A stretch of 24,321 nt of DNA, taken from an uncultured Clostridia bacterium. GTDB lineage: Bacteria; Bacillota; Clostridia; Oscillospirales; Ruminococcaceae. The position numbers were made by a program, and so were the translations under genes. Every line of letters begins with the position of its first letter. Within the stretch, counting starts at the first letter, position 1. The stretch spans positions 1 through 24,321 of the forward strand of contig CALATN010000184.1 of the NCBI GenBank assembly GCA_937891895.1, read 5' to 3'. This document shows positions 12,592-20,207 of the stretch, one piece after another. Below the pieces are notes generated by a model that was not told where the DNA came from, did not search any database, and saw nothing but the letters and a program-made list of their open reading frames with translations.

Positions 12592-12729
12592 AAAATAAAT
12601 TTTTCAAATCCGAGTTTTGTTTTTCGGACTAAAAGTTCAACAAGTTGAACTGCCGAAATTTTCTAACGAAAAACCACAAAACATCTTTTAGAAAGGAGGA
12701 CACACGCTTCTGTCGAAGCGTGGTCTTAT
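12586..12729 (+). ncRNA. Structured leader element, copy C (before the anti-sigma factor)
   Basis: Stems in order: ATTTGAAAAAT/ATTTTTCAAAT (12586-12609, 11 bp); outer GTTTTGT (12614-12620) with ACAAAAC (12676-12682); TTTCGG (12622-12627) with CCGAAA (12653-12658), enclosing AGTTCAAC/GTTGAACT (12634-12651); TTTTC/GAAAA (12659-12672); Shine-Dalgarno GGAGG (12695-12699); hairpin CACGCTTC/GAAGCGTG (12703-12722), extended by GAC/GTC; ATG 12730. The middle is nearly identical to copy B, while the hairpin after the Shine-Dalgarno is like copy A. The element starts inside the last codons of the sigma gene. Confidence 0.7.
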
Positions 12730-13380
12730 ATGAATACTTGCGAACTTATAAATGACCTGCTTCCTCTTTACGCTGACAATGTATGCAGCGAGGAAAGCAA
12801 GGCGGCTGTTGCGGAACATATTTCGGGATGCGAAAAATGCCGCACACAGCTTGAAAAAATGGGACGTCCCATAAACGTAAACCCTGCGGAAGATATTGCT
12901 GTTATGAAGCGTATCAAGAAAAGGATAAGAATTGAAAAAATTGTTATCGGTGCTTCGATAGCTGTTGTTGTGATGATTGTACTTTTTGCGCTGAATTTCT
13001 TTCTTTTTTCCGTTGACTACACTATGGACTACCACAACAGCAATCTTGCCAATAATATTGCTGTCAAGGAAGACGAAAACGGCGACCTGTGGTTTATCAG
13101 ACGTGACGATGCTTGTGAAGCGTGGCATATGTTCCCGAATATGATTGACGCAAACGGCAATACACTTTTTGACAATGACTTTGACAAGAATAACATTGTT
13201 GCCCAGTGCTATACACTCAAGGTCAGAGGCTCAACTGCAATAGGAAACAAGAGCGTTGTTATGAGCGGAATTGAGGAGCAGGAATTCCTGTTCAACAAAA
13301 ATGACAAGCCGAATATCGAAACGATTTATTACTATGACGATACATACGACCAGATGTATGTGCTTTGGGAAAGGGGTTAA
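12730..13380 (+). CDS. Membrane anti-sigma factor with zinc-finger (ZAS) domain
   Basis: This 216-aa protein is the likely partner that holds the ECF sigma factor inactive. The N-terminal zinc anti-sigma motif is His30-x3-Cys34-x2-Cys37 (EHISGCEKC), preceded by CELINDLLPLYADNVCSEES, typical of the family. One span at about 71-94 (VIGASIAVVVMIVLFALNFF) puts residues 95-216 outside the cell, where the signal would be sensed. The outer domain is not recognised. The gene follows copy C of the leader element, with GGAGG 30 nt before the ATG across a hairpin. Its stop is 3 bp before the next ATG. Confidence 0.88.
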   Translation: MNTCELINDLLPLYADNVCSEESKAAVAEHISGCEKCRTQLEKMGRPINVNPAEDIAVMKRIKKRIRIEKIVIGASIAVVVMIVLFALNFFLFSVDYTMDYHNSNLANNIAVKEDENGDLWFIRRDDACEAWHMFPNMIDANGNTLFDNDFDKNNIVAQCYTLKVRGSTAIGNKSVVMSGIEEQEFLFNKNDKPNIETIYYYDDTYDQMYVLWERG

Positions 13381-13383
13381 AAT

Positions 13384-13668
13384 ATGACGGAAAAGAAATT
13401 TCACATACCTTCAATAATCATAGCTGTTGTTGCTGTCCTGCTTGAATTCTTTGTTTTTGTTGTGGAAGGTGTAATTGCAGCGATTATAGCACTTATAATC
13501 TGTGCTAAAAAGAAAGATACACACCGCACTAAAATCGGAATAGTTCTCTCAATTATTGCTATGATTTTTGCAATTGCAACATTTGCAATCTTTATGCACA
13601 TAATATCAAGAGCTGATACCGGTTTGATTGAAACCGGCTACTGGTTTTTTGATTTGATTGCTAAATAG
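13384..13668 (+). CDS. Small membrane protein of the sigma operon
   Basis: A 94-aa protein with two to three hydrophobic segments (about 9-42, possibly two spans, and 52-74) separated by a basic loop (CAKKKDTHRTK). The general pattern resembles DUF4190-type small membrane proteins. It starts 3 bp after the anti-sigma stop with GGGG upstream, and the operon terminator follows its stop, so it is the third gene of the unit. It could help sense or respond to envelope stress; this is inference from position only. Confidence 0.7.
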   Translation: MTEKKFHIPSIIIAVVAVLLEFFVFVVEGVIAAIIALIICAKKKDTHRTKIGIVLSIIAMIFAIATFAIFMHIISRADTGLIETGYWFFDLIAK

Positions 13669-13670
13669 AA

Positions 13671-13707
13671 ATACGGTATCATCAATTAAGATGATACCGT
13701 ATTTTTT
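13671..13707 (+). terminator. Terminator of the sigma/anti-sigma operon
   Basis: ATACGGTATCATC (13671-13683) pairs perfectly with GATGATACCGTAT (13690-13702) around a 6-nt loop, followed by six T. Confidence 0.92.
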
Positions 13708-13788
13708 ATTCAATACAATTCCGTACATAAAAACCTGTTTATCCTCCATAAAACAGCTCACAATATGATTGTCACTGATATTACCATA

Positions 13789-13817
13789 TTGTAATTTATA
13801 ACCAATTGTGTTATAAT
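13789..13817 (+). promoter_or_regulatory. Promoter of the MoxR-DUF58-transglutaminase operon
   Basis: TTGTAA (13789-13794) and TATAAT (13812-13817) are 17 bp apart. An inverted repeat CAATATG (13761-13767) / CATATTG (13785-13791) ends on the -35 box and could be an operator. Confidence 0.72.
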
Positions 13818-13870
13818 TGAATGAAATGGCGCTGACATTAACTGACATTTTAAAAAAGGAGTACATTCAG

Positions 13871-14788
13871 ATGATAAACAAGCTGAAAAAACACATAGCT
13901 GAATATTTTGTCGGAAAGGAAGAGCTGATTGAAAATGTGATGATCTGCCTTTTTGCAGGCGGACACATACTTCTCGAAGGCGTACCGGGAGTGGGCAAGA
14001 CAACGCTTGCTACCGCCCTTGCAAAATCCGTTGACTGCGATTTCGGAAGAATACAGTTTACCCCAGATACCCTCCCCACCGATGTTATGGGCACGGAGAT
14101 ATTCAATATGAAGACAGGCGAGTTTGAATACCGCGAGGGTGCAATAATGCATCAGATTGTGCTTGCTGACGAAATAAATCGTACCTCACCAAAAACACAG
14201 GCGGCACTTCTTGAGGCAATGGCTGAGGGGCAGACAACCGTCAACGGTGTCAAGCATAAGCTTCCTGAGCCTTTTATGGTAATTGCCACACAGAATCCAA
14301 CGGAATTTATCGGTACATACCAGCTTCCCGAGGCACAGATTGACAGATTTATGATGCAGCTTACACTTGGCTATCCCGATGAGGAGGAAGAATTCAGAAT
14401 GGCACAGAATATGCTTTCGGGCAAGCTTGCTGATACCATTCAGAGTGTTGTAACGGCTCAGGATATACTGGACATACGGGAAAAGGTTGCCCGTGTGACA
14501 ATAAAGGATGAGCTGATACGCTATGCTCAGGCTATTGTGGCTATGACAAGAAGCGAAAGCAGGTTTGTACTCGGGGCAAGCCCGAGAGCTGTTCTCACGC
14601 TTATCAAAGCAGCTCAGGCAAAGGCGTTTATCGACGGAAGGGATTACGTCAAGCCCGATGACATAAAGGCTGTTGCTCCCTATGTGCTTTGTCACCGTCT
14701 TAACCTTACATCCGAGGCAAGAATTGCAAAGGAAAACAAGAATGATATTATAAGGCAGCTGCTCCAAAAGACAAGAATTCCTCTTTAA
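13871..14788 (+). CDS. MoxR-family AAA+ ATPase
   Basis: MoxR ATPases are chaperone-like AAA+ proteins that act on partners encoded beside them. Of 305 aa, Walker A is GVPGVGKT (37-44), Walker B is VLADE (97-101) followed by INRTSPKTQAALLEAMAEG, and ATQNPTEFIGTYQLPEAQIDRF holds sensor 1 and the arginine-finger region. SPRAVLTLIKAAQAKAF marks the lid domain. ATG 13871 is chosen, with AGGAG 9 bp upstream and 54 bp from the -10 box; the in-frame ATGs at 13817 and 13826 fall in or next to the promoter. The DUF58 and transglutaminase genes follow, the classical MoxR set. Confidence 0.94.
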   Translation: MINKLKKHIAEYFVGKEELIENVMICLFAGGHILLEGVPGVGKTTLATALAKSVDCDFGRIQFTPDTLPTDVMGTEIFNMKTGEFEYREGAIMHQIVLADEINRTSPKTQAALLEAMAEGQTTVNGVKHKLPEPFMVIATQNPTEFIGTYQLPEAQIDRFMMQLTLGYPDEEEEFRMAQNMLSGKLADTIQSVVTAQDILDIREKVARVTIKDELIRYAQAIVAMTRSESRFVLGASPRAVLTLIKAAQAKAFIDGRDYVKPDDIKAVAPYVLCHRLNLTSEARIAKENKNDIIRQLLQKTRIPL

Positions 14789-14832
14789 TTGACCGAAACA
14801 ACATCTCAGTAATTGCAGGAAACGGGGACTTT

Positions 14833-15996
14833 ATGAAAAGAAACAGAATAATATGGTTTTGTATGTGGATATTATCACTGGTAGGAATAAGCTTCAGGGG
14901 CGGGGCGGTCAGCTACGGGCTTTTCGCTGTGCTGACTCTTATACCAATCTTCTCATTGTTATATCTGTTTGCCGTGTATATCCTTTTCCACATCTATCAG
15001 AATATAGAACGACGATATGTAACGGTGAACGAGCCTGTGCGCTATCGCTTTTCTCTTGTAAACGAGTGCCCTCTGGTGTTTGCGGGAATACGTGTAAAAT
15101 TCTTTTCTTCTTTTTCAAGGATAACAACGCTTGATGACGAGCCTGAATATGAATTGCAGCCAAAGACGAGGATTGAAAAGGAAACCAATCTCATCTGCCG
15201 CTACAGGGGCGAATATGATGTTGGTATCAAGGAAATTGAAATGCAGGATTATTTCCGCCTTTTCAGGATAACCTACAAGGCAAGGCAGCGTGTGCAGGCG
15301 GTTGTGAAGCCGCAGCTGCTGAAGCTTGACCGTATCGGCGGAATTGAACTTGCAGACGCAGTCAGGGCTTCGGAGCACAACAGAACCGAGCTTGATGTTT
15401 TAAGCCGTGAATACGTTTCGGGTGATGACCGCAGACTTATCAACTGGAGTCAGTCTGCAAGGACAGGTACCCTTATGACAAGGACACAGACGGGAACGGC
15501 AAATCAGGATATTGCAATCATTATGGACACGGCAAGGATAAGCAATAACCGTTCCGTATACATACCCGCAGAAAACAGAATGCTTGAAATAACCCTTGCT
15601 GTTGCGTACTATTTCAGCCGACAAAATATTCTTTCGACAGAATATCATTATCAGCAGGAAATTGTGCGTTCCTCCATCGGTGATGCGGCACGGTTTGAGG
15701 AATTCTACGAGGCGCTTTCGTCGGTTTCTTTCGGAAACGGCAATTCTCACGAAGCGTTGTATGACGCAATCACCCGACGCACGGACATTTTCAACAGCTC
15801 AATGATTTTCCTTGTTCTTTCGTCATGGGACAGCGCGGCTGAAAAGCTGCTGACACTTTTTGAACGAAGCGGACTTTCCACGGTAATTTTCCTCGTAACT
15901 GATGATGAACAGGATACCCCCGACCTGACAGGCTTTACACGCTCAAGGCTGATAAGCATTTCACCTTATGACGAAATGGCGGAGGATATGGGATAA
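14833..15996 (+). CDS. DUF58 protein with N-terminal membrane anchor
   Basis: A 387-aa protein with two N-terminal spans (about 5-20 and 26-52), a beta-rich middle, and the DUF58 signature REYVSGDDRRLINWSQSART at about 196-215. A von Willebrand A-like fold follows, beginning with DIAIIMDTARISNN. DUF58 proteins are the usual partners of MoxR ATPases and probable substrates of their remodelling. GGGGACTTT precedes the ATG, and the stop TAA shares its last A with the ATG of the next gene (TAATG), so the two are translationally coupled. Confidence 0.9.
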   Translation: MKRNRIIWFCMWILSLVGISFRGGAVSYGLFAVLTLIPIFSLLYLFAVYILFHIYQNIERRYVTVNEPVRYRFSLVNECPLVFAGIRVKFFSSFSRITTLDDEPEYELQPKTRIEKETNLICRYRGEYDVGIKEIEMQDYFRLFRITYKARQRVQAVVKPQLLKLDRIGGIELADAVRASEHNRTELDVLSREYVSGDDRRLINWSQSARTGTLMTRTQTGTANQDIAIIMDTARISNNRSVYIPAENRMLEITLAVAYYFSRQNILSTEYHYQQEIVRSSIGDAARFEEFYEALSSVSFGNGNSHEALYDAITRRTDIFNSSMIFLVLSSWDSAAEKLLTLFERSGLSTVIFLVTDDEQDTPDLTGFTRSRLISISPYDEMAEDMG

Positions 15997-18194
15997 TGAA
16001 GATATTATACGATATTATAAACATTATGCCGCTGTCCCTGCTTATGGTTATGTTTTTCAGCAGATACACGGGTATGCCGCAGGACAATATTATCGGATAC
16101 GCAGTAAATCTTTTTGTATGCCTGCTGATAATTGTTCTCCGTCACATAAGCAGGAAGAACAGAATACGTCTGCTTGGTGTAACTGCGGCTTTTGCTGTGG
16201 GGCTGTTTATCGCGGCGGGCGAACCGTTCCGTCAGCTGGTTATAACGGAATACAGCTGGCTTGGCTGGAATGTCTGCATAACCGTGGCTTCCGTTGTTAT
16301 CGGAATACTGACGGAAAATATCCCTTGGGCAAGACGATGCGCCGCGTTATCCCTTTTGGTAATATGTATTGTCGCAATTATCAACAGCTGGGAAACAGAC
16401 AAGGCTGCATTTACACTGATGCTGTTTTTGCTGTGCATATACATGACGGCGGAAATTCAAAGCAAATGGGAAAAGAAGGGTTACCCCGACATTAAGGGGC
16501 ACGTCACGAGGATATCTCCGATTATTCTTGCGTTGTGTGTAACGGTCTTTCTCATTCCTGCACCTGACACGCCTTATGACTGGCAGTTTGTGAAGGATAT
16601 ATACAACAAGGCTTCCGTGTATTTCGGCAAGCTGGTTGAGTTTGTTTCTCACCCTGATGAAGAATACGCCAACATAAGTTTTTCGGACAGCCACAAGTTT
16701 TATGACAATATTCAGTACGTTGACCAGGAAGTGCTTGTTGTTACGTCCAACAACACCAGAATAACCAACCTGAGGCTGGTAGGCTGTATAAGCGGTGAAT
16801 ATGACCGTGACCACTGGGTATTCGATACGGAAAAAGAAACTACTGACAGAATGATGGACACGCTTGAAACGCTGTGCGCTGTTCATAAGTACGATGCTGA
16901 AAACTGGCATAGCTACATTGACAAGACAGATATGCGGTACGAAAATCAACTGCCGAACACAAAATTTATTTTTGCGCCTGCCAAAATGAAGCTGGAAACC
17001 TTTATAAAAGATAATCCGCCCTATACTGACAGGGGCAACAGCATAATTGCAAGACACAGAATGAACAGCGGCGATGAGTATTCTCTCTCGCATTATGCAC
17101 TTAATTCGGACAGCCCCGAATTCATACATATGCTGAATACCGCACAGCCTGTTACCGAGGCGGAATGGACGAATATGCTCAATGATGCGGCAATTGACAA
17201 AAACGGATATTCCTTCAGTGATTATCAGAATTATCACAATAAAATCTATGACAGATATGCCGTTTCATACGGCGTATCCGAAGACGTAGGAAAAATTCTT
17301 GACGAAATAAAGAATGACTCGCAAAGCAGATATGAGCTGATGAAAAATCTTGAAGCATATCTGCGTGAAATGGAGTATTCTACAGTTGACGGTGCTCTGC
17401 CTGATTCGGTTTGTGACAGCCGCGGCTATCTTGATTATTTCCTGCTGACGTCGCAGAAAGGCTACTGCATACACTATGCAACAGCATTTGTACTTATGGC
17501 ACGTGAGTTGGGTGTGCCGTGCAGATACGTGCAGGGATATTATGTGCAGTCGAAATCGTCCTACAAGGTCACTGTAAATCAGAATCATGCACACGCTTGG
17601 CCTGAAGTGTATTTTGACAATGTGGGGTGGATTGCCTTCGAGCCTACTCCGAGTTATTCCACAGAAAGCAGCTGGGTAACATCTGGCGGCAACGCAAGCT
17701 TCTCCTATTACGACGAGGAATACATTGATGACACAGAAGTTGAAGAAACCGATATAACAGTTGACGAAAAGAAGCCCAAATCCAGGCAGATTGACGCAAG
17801 GATATTCATTATTCCTGTCTTGTGTGCGGTGGTATTTCTTGTGTTGTTGTATATGTACAGCCGTATCCACTGGAAAATTAAATTCCGCAGTATGAACAAT
17901 GATGAAAAATTCCGTTACCTTACGCAGGAAAATTTCCGTTTTCTGAAGCATATCGGATACAAAATCCAAATTGGCGAAACGCTGACGGAATACACGAAAA
18001 GATTGTGTGCCGTGCAGGAATATGATATCAGGGAATATGTCGCTTTCATTTCCCACTATGAAAAAATGCTTTATTCCCACATTGTAATATGCGAGCAGGA
18101 AATTGCTGACGCTGAAACTGCGTACGCTTTTCTTCGTAATATTATTAACAAAGGAAAACTGCGCTACAGGGTAAGGCTGCTGTTTAATCGTTAA
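15996..18194 (+). CDS. Membrane transglutaminase-like protein (TgpA type)
   Basis: The 732-aa protein starts with five to six hydrophobic spans (to about residue 190), then has a long extracytoplasmic part with the transglutaminase-like core, a single C-terminal span (about 605-625) and a cytosolic tail resembling DUF4129. The catalytic residues appear as Cys491 in QKGYCIHYATAFVLMAREL and His533 in HAHAWPEVYF; the third position falls in WIAFEPTP, with Glu549 where Asp is usual. Such proteins act outside the membrane as proteases or cross-linking enzymes. The start overlaps the DUF58 stop by one base, with GGAGG upstream. It ends the three-gene operon, 16 bp before a hairpin. Confidence 0.9.
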   Translation: MKILYDIINIMPLSLLMVMFFSRYTGMPQDNIIGYAVNLFVCLLIIVLRHISRKNRIRLLGVTAAFAVGLFIAAGEPFRQLVITEYSWLGWNVCITVASVVIGILTENIPWARRCAALSLLVICIVAIINSWETDKAAFTLMLFLLCIYMTAEIQSKWEKKGYPDIKGHVTRISPIILALCVTVFLIPAPDTPYDWQFVKDIYNKASVYFGKLVEFVSHPDEEYANISFSDSHKFYDNIQYVDQEVLVVTSNNTRITNLRLVGCISGEYDRDHWVFDTEKETTDRMMDTLETLCAVHKYDAENWHSYIDKTDMRYENQLPNTKFIFAPAKMKLETFIKDNPPYTDRGNSIIARHRMNSGDEYSLSHYALNSDSPEFIHMLNTAQPVTEAEWTNMLNDAAIDKNGYSFSDYQNYHNKIYDRYAVSYGVSEDVGKILDEIKNDSQSRYELMKNLEAYLREMEYSTVDGALPDSVCDSRGYLDYFLLTSQKGYCIHYATAFVLMARELGVPCRYVQGYYVQSKSSYKVTVNQNHAHAWPEVYFDNVGWIAFEPTPSYSTESSWVTSGGNASFSYYDEEYIDDTEVEETDITVDEKKPKSRQIDARIFIIPVLCAVVFLVLLYMYSRIHWKIKFRSMNNDEKFRYLTQENFRFLKHIGYKIQIGETLTEYTKRLCAVQEYDIREYVAFISHYEKMLYSHIVICEQEIADAETAYAFLRNIINKGKLRYRVRLLFNR

Positions 18195-18210
18195 TATGTC
18201 CATAAAACAA

Positions 18211-18234
18211 AAAGCCTCGTAATTACGAGGCTTT
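18211..18234. terminator. Bidirectional hairpin between the transglutaminase and recombinase genes
   Basis: AAAGCCTCGTAATTACGAGGCTTT is a fully palindromic 24-mer. T tracts are weak on the plus side (CTTTATCT) and better on the minus side (TTTTTGTTTTA). It separates two converging genes, and the last codon of the recombinase frame touches it. Confidence 0.75.
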
Positions 18235-19741
18235 ATCTATACAAAAAAGAAACCCGAATTCGTTTAAGAATTCGGGTTTGATTTGGCTCCCCCAGCAGGT
18301 TAAAATCCGAACCAAACACGCTTAATTCAAGAGGGATTGTTTCCGGATTCTCACGACAATTAAAGTTAATGACCAGTCTGTCATCGTACAAATATATTGA
18401 GTTTATAAAGGTATCGACAATTCTTTGTTTATTATCATTATCAGTAAGGTCAAAATCTGCCATTCTTTGCAGCCAGAATGTCGCTTGCTCCTTAGTTAAG
18501 ACCTGTGCTTGTATTTCCTCTCTTGCAATCTTTACCTTAATATCAGTTTTTAAGTCCTCAAGCTCTTTCATTCGATTTTTGGTTGTAGATGTTATAATAC
18601 CCTGTTCTATGGCACTCATTACGTTTCCAAGACTTTTTTCCACCTCCGCTAATTCTCTCTGAAGCAGAGGGAGAGCAGTCCTTTCTTTCTCTTGCCACAT
18701 CATAACGTGGTCAACGATGGCTTCCAAGGAATGACTACGAAATACACTTCGCAAAATCTGACTGATAACAATATCCTCAATCTTTTCTTTCTTGAATGGC
18801 TTTCGGTTACAACCCTCTTTTTTCTTTGCCGTTGTGCATTTGTAATAGTAATACTTCTTGCCCCTGCGACCTGTGCCACTTTCGCCGACAAGGTATTTTC
18901 CGCAATCCCCGCACATAAGCTTTGTAGTCAACAGGTACTTATCGTCTGCTTTATATGTAGCTGGAGCGTATCTATTCTTTGCAACCCTATCCTGTGCCAT
19001 TGCAAACAGCTCTTTTGAAATAATCGACGGTATTCCATCGGGAATTAGTACATCCCTATAACGATACTCGCCGATATATTTTCTGTTTTGCAGAATTGCT
19101 GCTACTGTTGTCTTGGTCATTGGCTTCTTACAGGATGACAGGATACCGTTATCATTAAGATAAACCACTATATCTTTTATCGGATTTCCGTTGACATACA
19201 TCAGAAACGCTTCTCTTACAAAGGGTGCAGTAAGCTCATCAATCTGATAATGTTTCTTTTCGTCAATGTAATACCCAACAGGAACATTACCTCCGTTGTA
19301 TTGACATTTCAAAGCATTTTCTGTCATACCCCTTATAACTTTTTCGGAAAGCTCAGCCGAATAATATTCAGCATATCCCTCAAGCACCGATTCAAGAATG
19401 ATACCCTCAGCACCCTCCGAGATTACCTCGGTTGCAGAAACGACCTTTACACCGTTCCGTCGGAGCGTAGCCTTGTAATGTGCTGAGTCATATCTGTTTC
19501 GTGCAAATCTGTCCAGCTTCCAGACAATGACTACATCAAACAAGCCTTTCTCGCTCTCCTTAATCATTCTTTGGAACTCGGGGCGATTATCAGTTTTTGC
19601 GGACATCGCTCTGTCTATGTAACTATCTACAAGCATAAAACCCATACGGTCTGCAAATTGCTTACATTCACGAAGCTGACCTTCAATACTTTCCTCTCGC
19701 TGGTTATCACAAGAATATCGAGCGTAAATTACTGCCTTCAT
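18233..19741 (-). CDS. Large serine recombinase
   Basis: Large serine recombinases integrate and excise mobile elements. The 502-aa protein has the resolvase domain with nucleophile Ser10 (YARYSCDNQREESIEGQL) and VVIVWKLDRFARNRYD at 70-85, then the recombinase domain (about 155-255, with GGNVPVGYYID and ILQNRKYIGEYRYRD). A zinc ribbon follows with Cys277, Cys280, Cys302 and Cys311, then a coiled coil (about 350-415). AAAGGAGG and a consensus promoter precede the ATG. The end is odd: from about residue 476 (FGSDFNLLGEPNQ) the frame passes through a tRNA-3'-end-like sequence and a full terminator hairpin before stopping. No excisionase or cargo transfer gene is visible; it is probably a remnant or minimal element. 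Confidence 0.93.
   Translation of the reverse strand: MKAVIYARYSCDNQREESIEGQLRECKQFADRMGFMLVDSYIDRAMSAKTDNRPEFQRMIKESEKGLFDVVIVWKLDRFARNRYDSAHYKATLRRNGVKVVSATEVISEGAEGIILESVLEGYAEYYSAELSEKVIRGMTENALKCQYNGGNVPVGYYIDEKKHYQIDELTAPFVREAFLMYVNGNPIKDIVVYLNDNGILSSCKKPMTKTTVAAILQNRKYIGEYRYRDVLIPDGIPSIISKELFAMAQDRVAKNRYAPATYKADDKYLLTTKLMCGDCGKYLVGESGTGRRGKKYYYYKCTTAKKKEGCNRKPFKKEKIEDIVISQILRSVFRSHSLEAIVDHVMMWQEKERTALPLLQRELAEVEKSLGNVMSAIEQGIITSTTKNRMKELEDLKTDIKVKIAREEIQAQVLTKEQATFWLQRMADFDLTDNDNKQRIVDTFINSIYLYDDRLVINFNCRENPETIPLELSVFGSDFNLLGEPNQTRILKRIRVSFLYR
18241..18279 (-). terminator. Terminator lying inside the recombinase 3' coding end
   Basis: On the minus strand AAACCCGAATTC (18279-18268) pairs perfectly with GAATTCGGGTTT (18261-18250), followed by CTTTTTTGT. 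It is a textbook intrinsic terminator, yet it covers about codons 488-502 of the annotated frame, so the mRNA would end before or at the stop codon. Confidence 0.8.
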
Positions 19742-19787
19742 ATTTATACCTCCTTTTCAGCAGATGTGCAATACTATCTTTATATAT

Positions 19788-19816
19788 AGTATACCACTTT
19801 TCAAGAAGATTGTCAA
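19788..19816 (-). promoter_or_regulatory. Recombinase promoter
   Basis: TTGACA (19816-19811) and TATACT (19793-19788) on the minus strand are 17 bp apart. Next to the -35 box is the near-palindrome AACGCTTTAAAGTGTT (19815-19830), a possible operator or part of a crossover site. Confidence 0.82.
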
Positions 19817-20207
19817 CGCTTTAAAGTGTTAAACTATGAATTTAATTGTTTTTTTCTTACTTGAGAAAATTCGGAGAAGTCCATACTACAAAAACTATAT
19901 TTCCTTATAGTATAGAAACAAATTTCGCCCTTAACGGAGAGCCGACTATGCAATACTATTGAGAAGTGAAATAGCTTGTTAACAAGAGAAAAAATGCAGC
20001 TCTCAAAACTTACTTTGAGAACTGCAAACAGCTTTATAAGATGTGCACTGATATTGTCAACATTTATTATCAGATTTCTAATGGGGTTTATTTTTCCGAA
20101 CTCGTTAATTAGTTTGAACAGGATTATAGCAGAAAATGAGGAAATATATGCAACCTTTACAGAAACGAAACAGCAGGTATGCTTGGGGGCATATCTGCTG
20201 TTTTTAC
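19817..20207. other. AT-rich intergenic stretch with possible gene remnants
   Basis: No gene here is convincing. The plus strand has short stretches that look coding but are broken by stops, such as SYLRKFGEVHTTKTIFPYS (from about 19858) and ALKTYFENCKQLYKMCTD (from about 20000), in different frames. This is what a decayed gene leaves. An imperfect hairpin GCAGCTCTCAAA / TTTGAGAACTGC lies at about 19995-20024. The 84- and 125-codon frames on the two strands mirror each other and neither has a good ribosome site. Confidence 0.4.
20168..20205. terminator. Hairpin at the 3' end of the OLD-like gene
   Basis: AAACAGCAG-GTATGC pairs with GCATAT-CTGCTGTTT with one mismatch (stem arms 20168-20182 and 20189-20203). 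It is followed by TTTTT on the plus strand and by TTTCGTTTC on the minus strand. It lies just past the stop of the minus-strand OLD-like gene and could stop transcription from either side. Confidence 0.6.

Noticed and set aside
11971..12729. CRISPR-like array made of copies B and C
   Set aside because: Only two copies about 615 bp apart with a gene between them; they are leader elements, not repeats with spacers.
13817..13870. 18-residue N-terminal extension of the MoxR ATPase
   Set aside because: Its first ATG overlaps the -10 box and none of its codons has a ribosome site; ATG 13871 does.
16347..18203. Long minus-strand frames of about 300 codons opposite the transglutaminase gene
   Set aside because: Compositional shadows of a strong plus-strand gene with clear motifs; no start signals.
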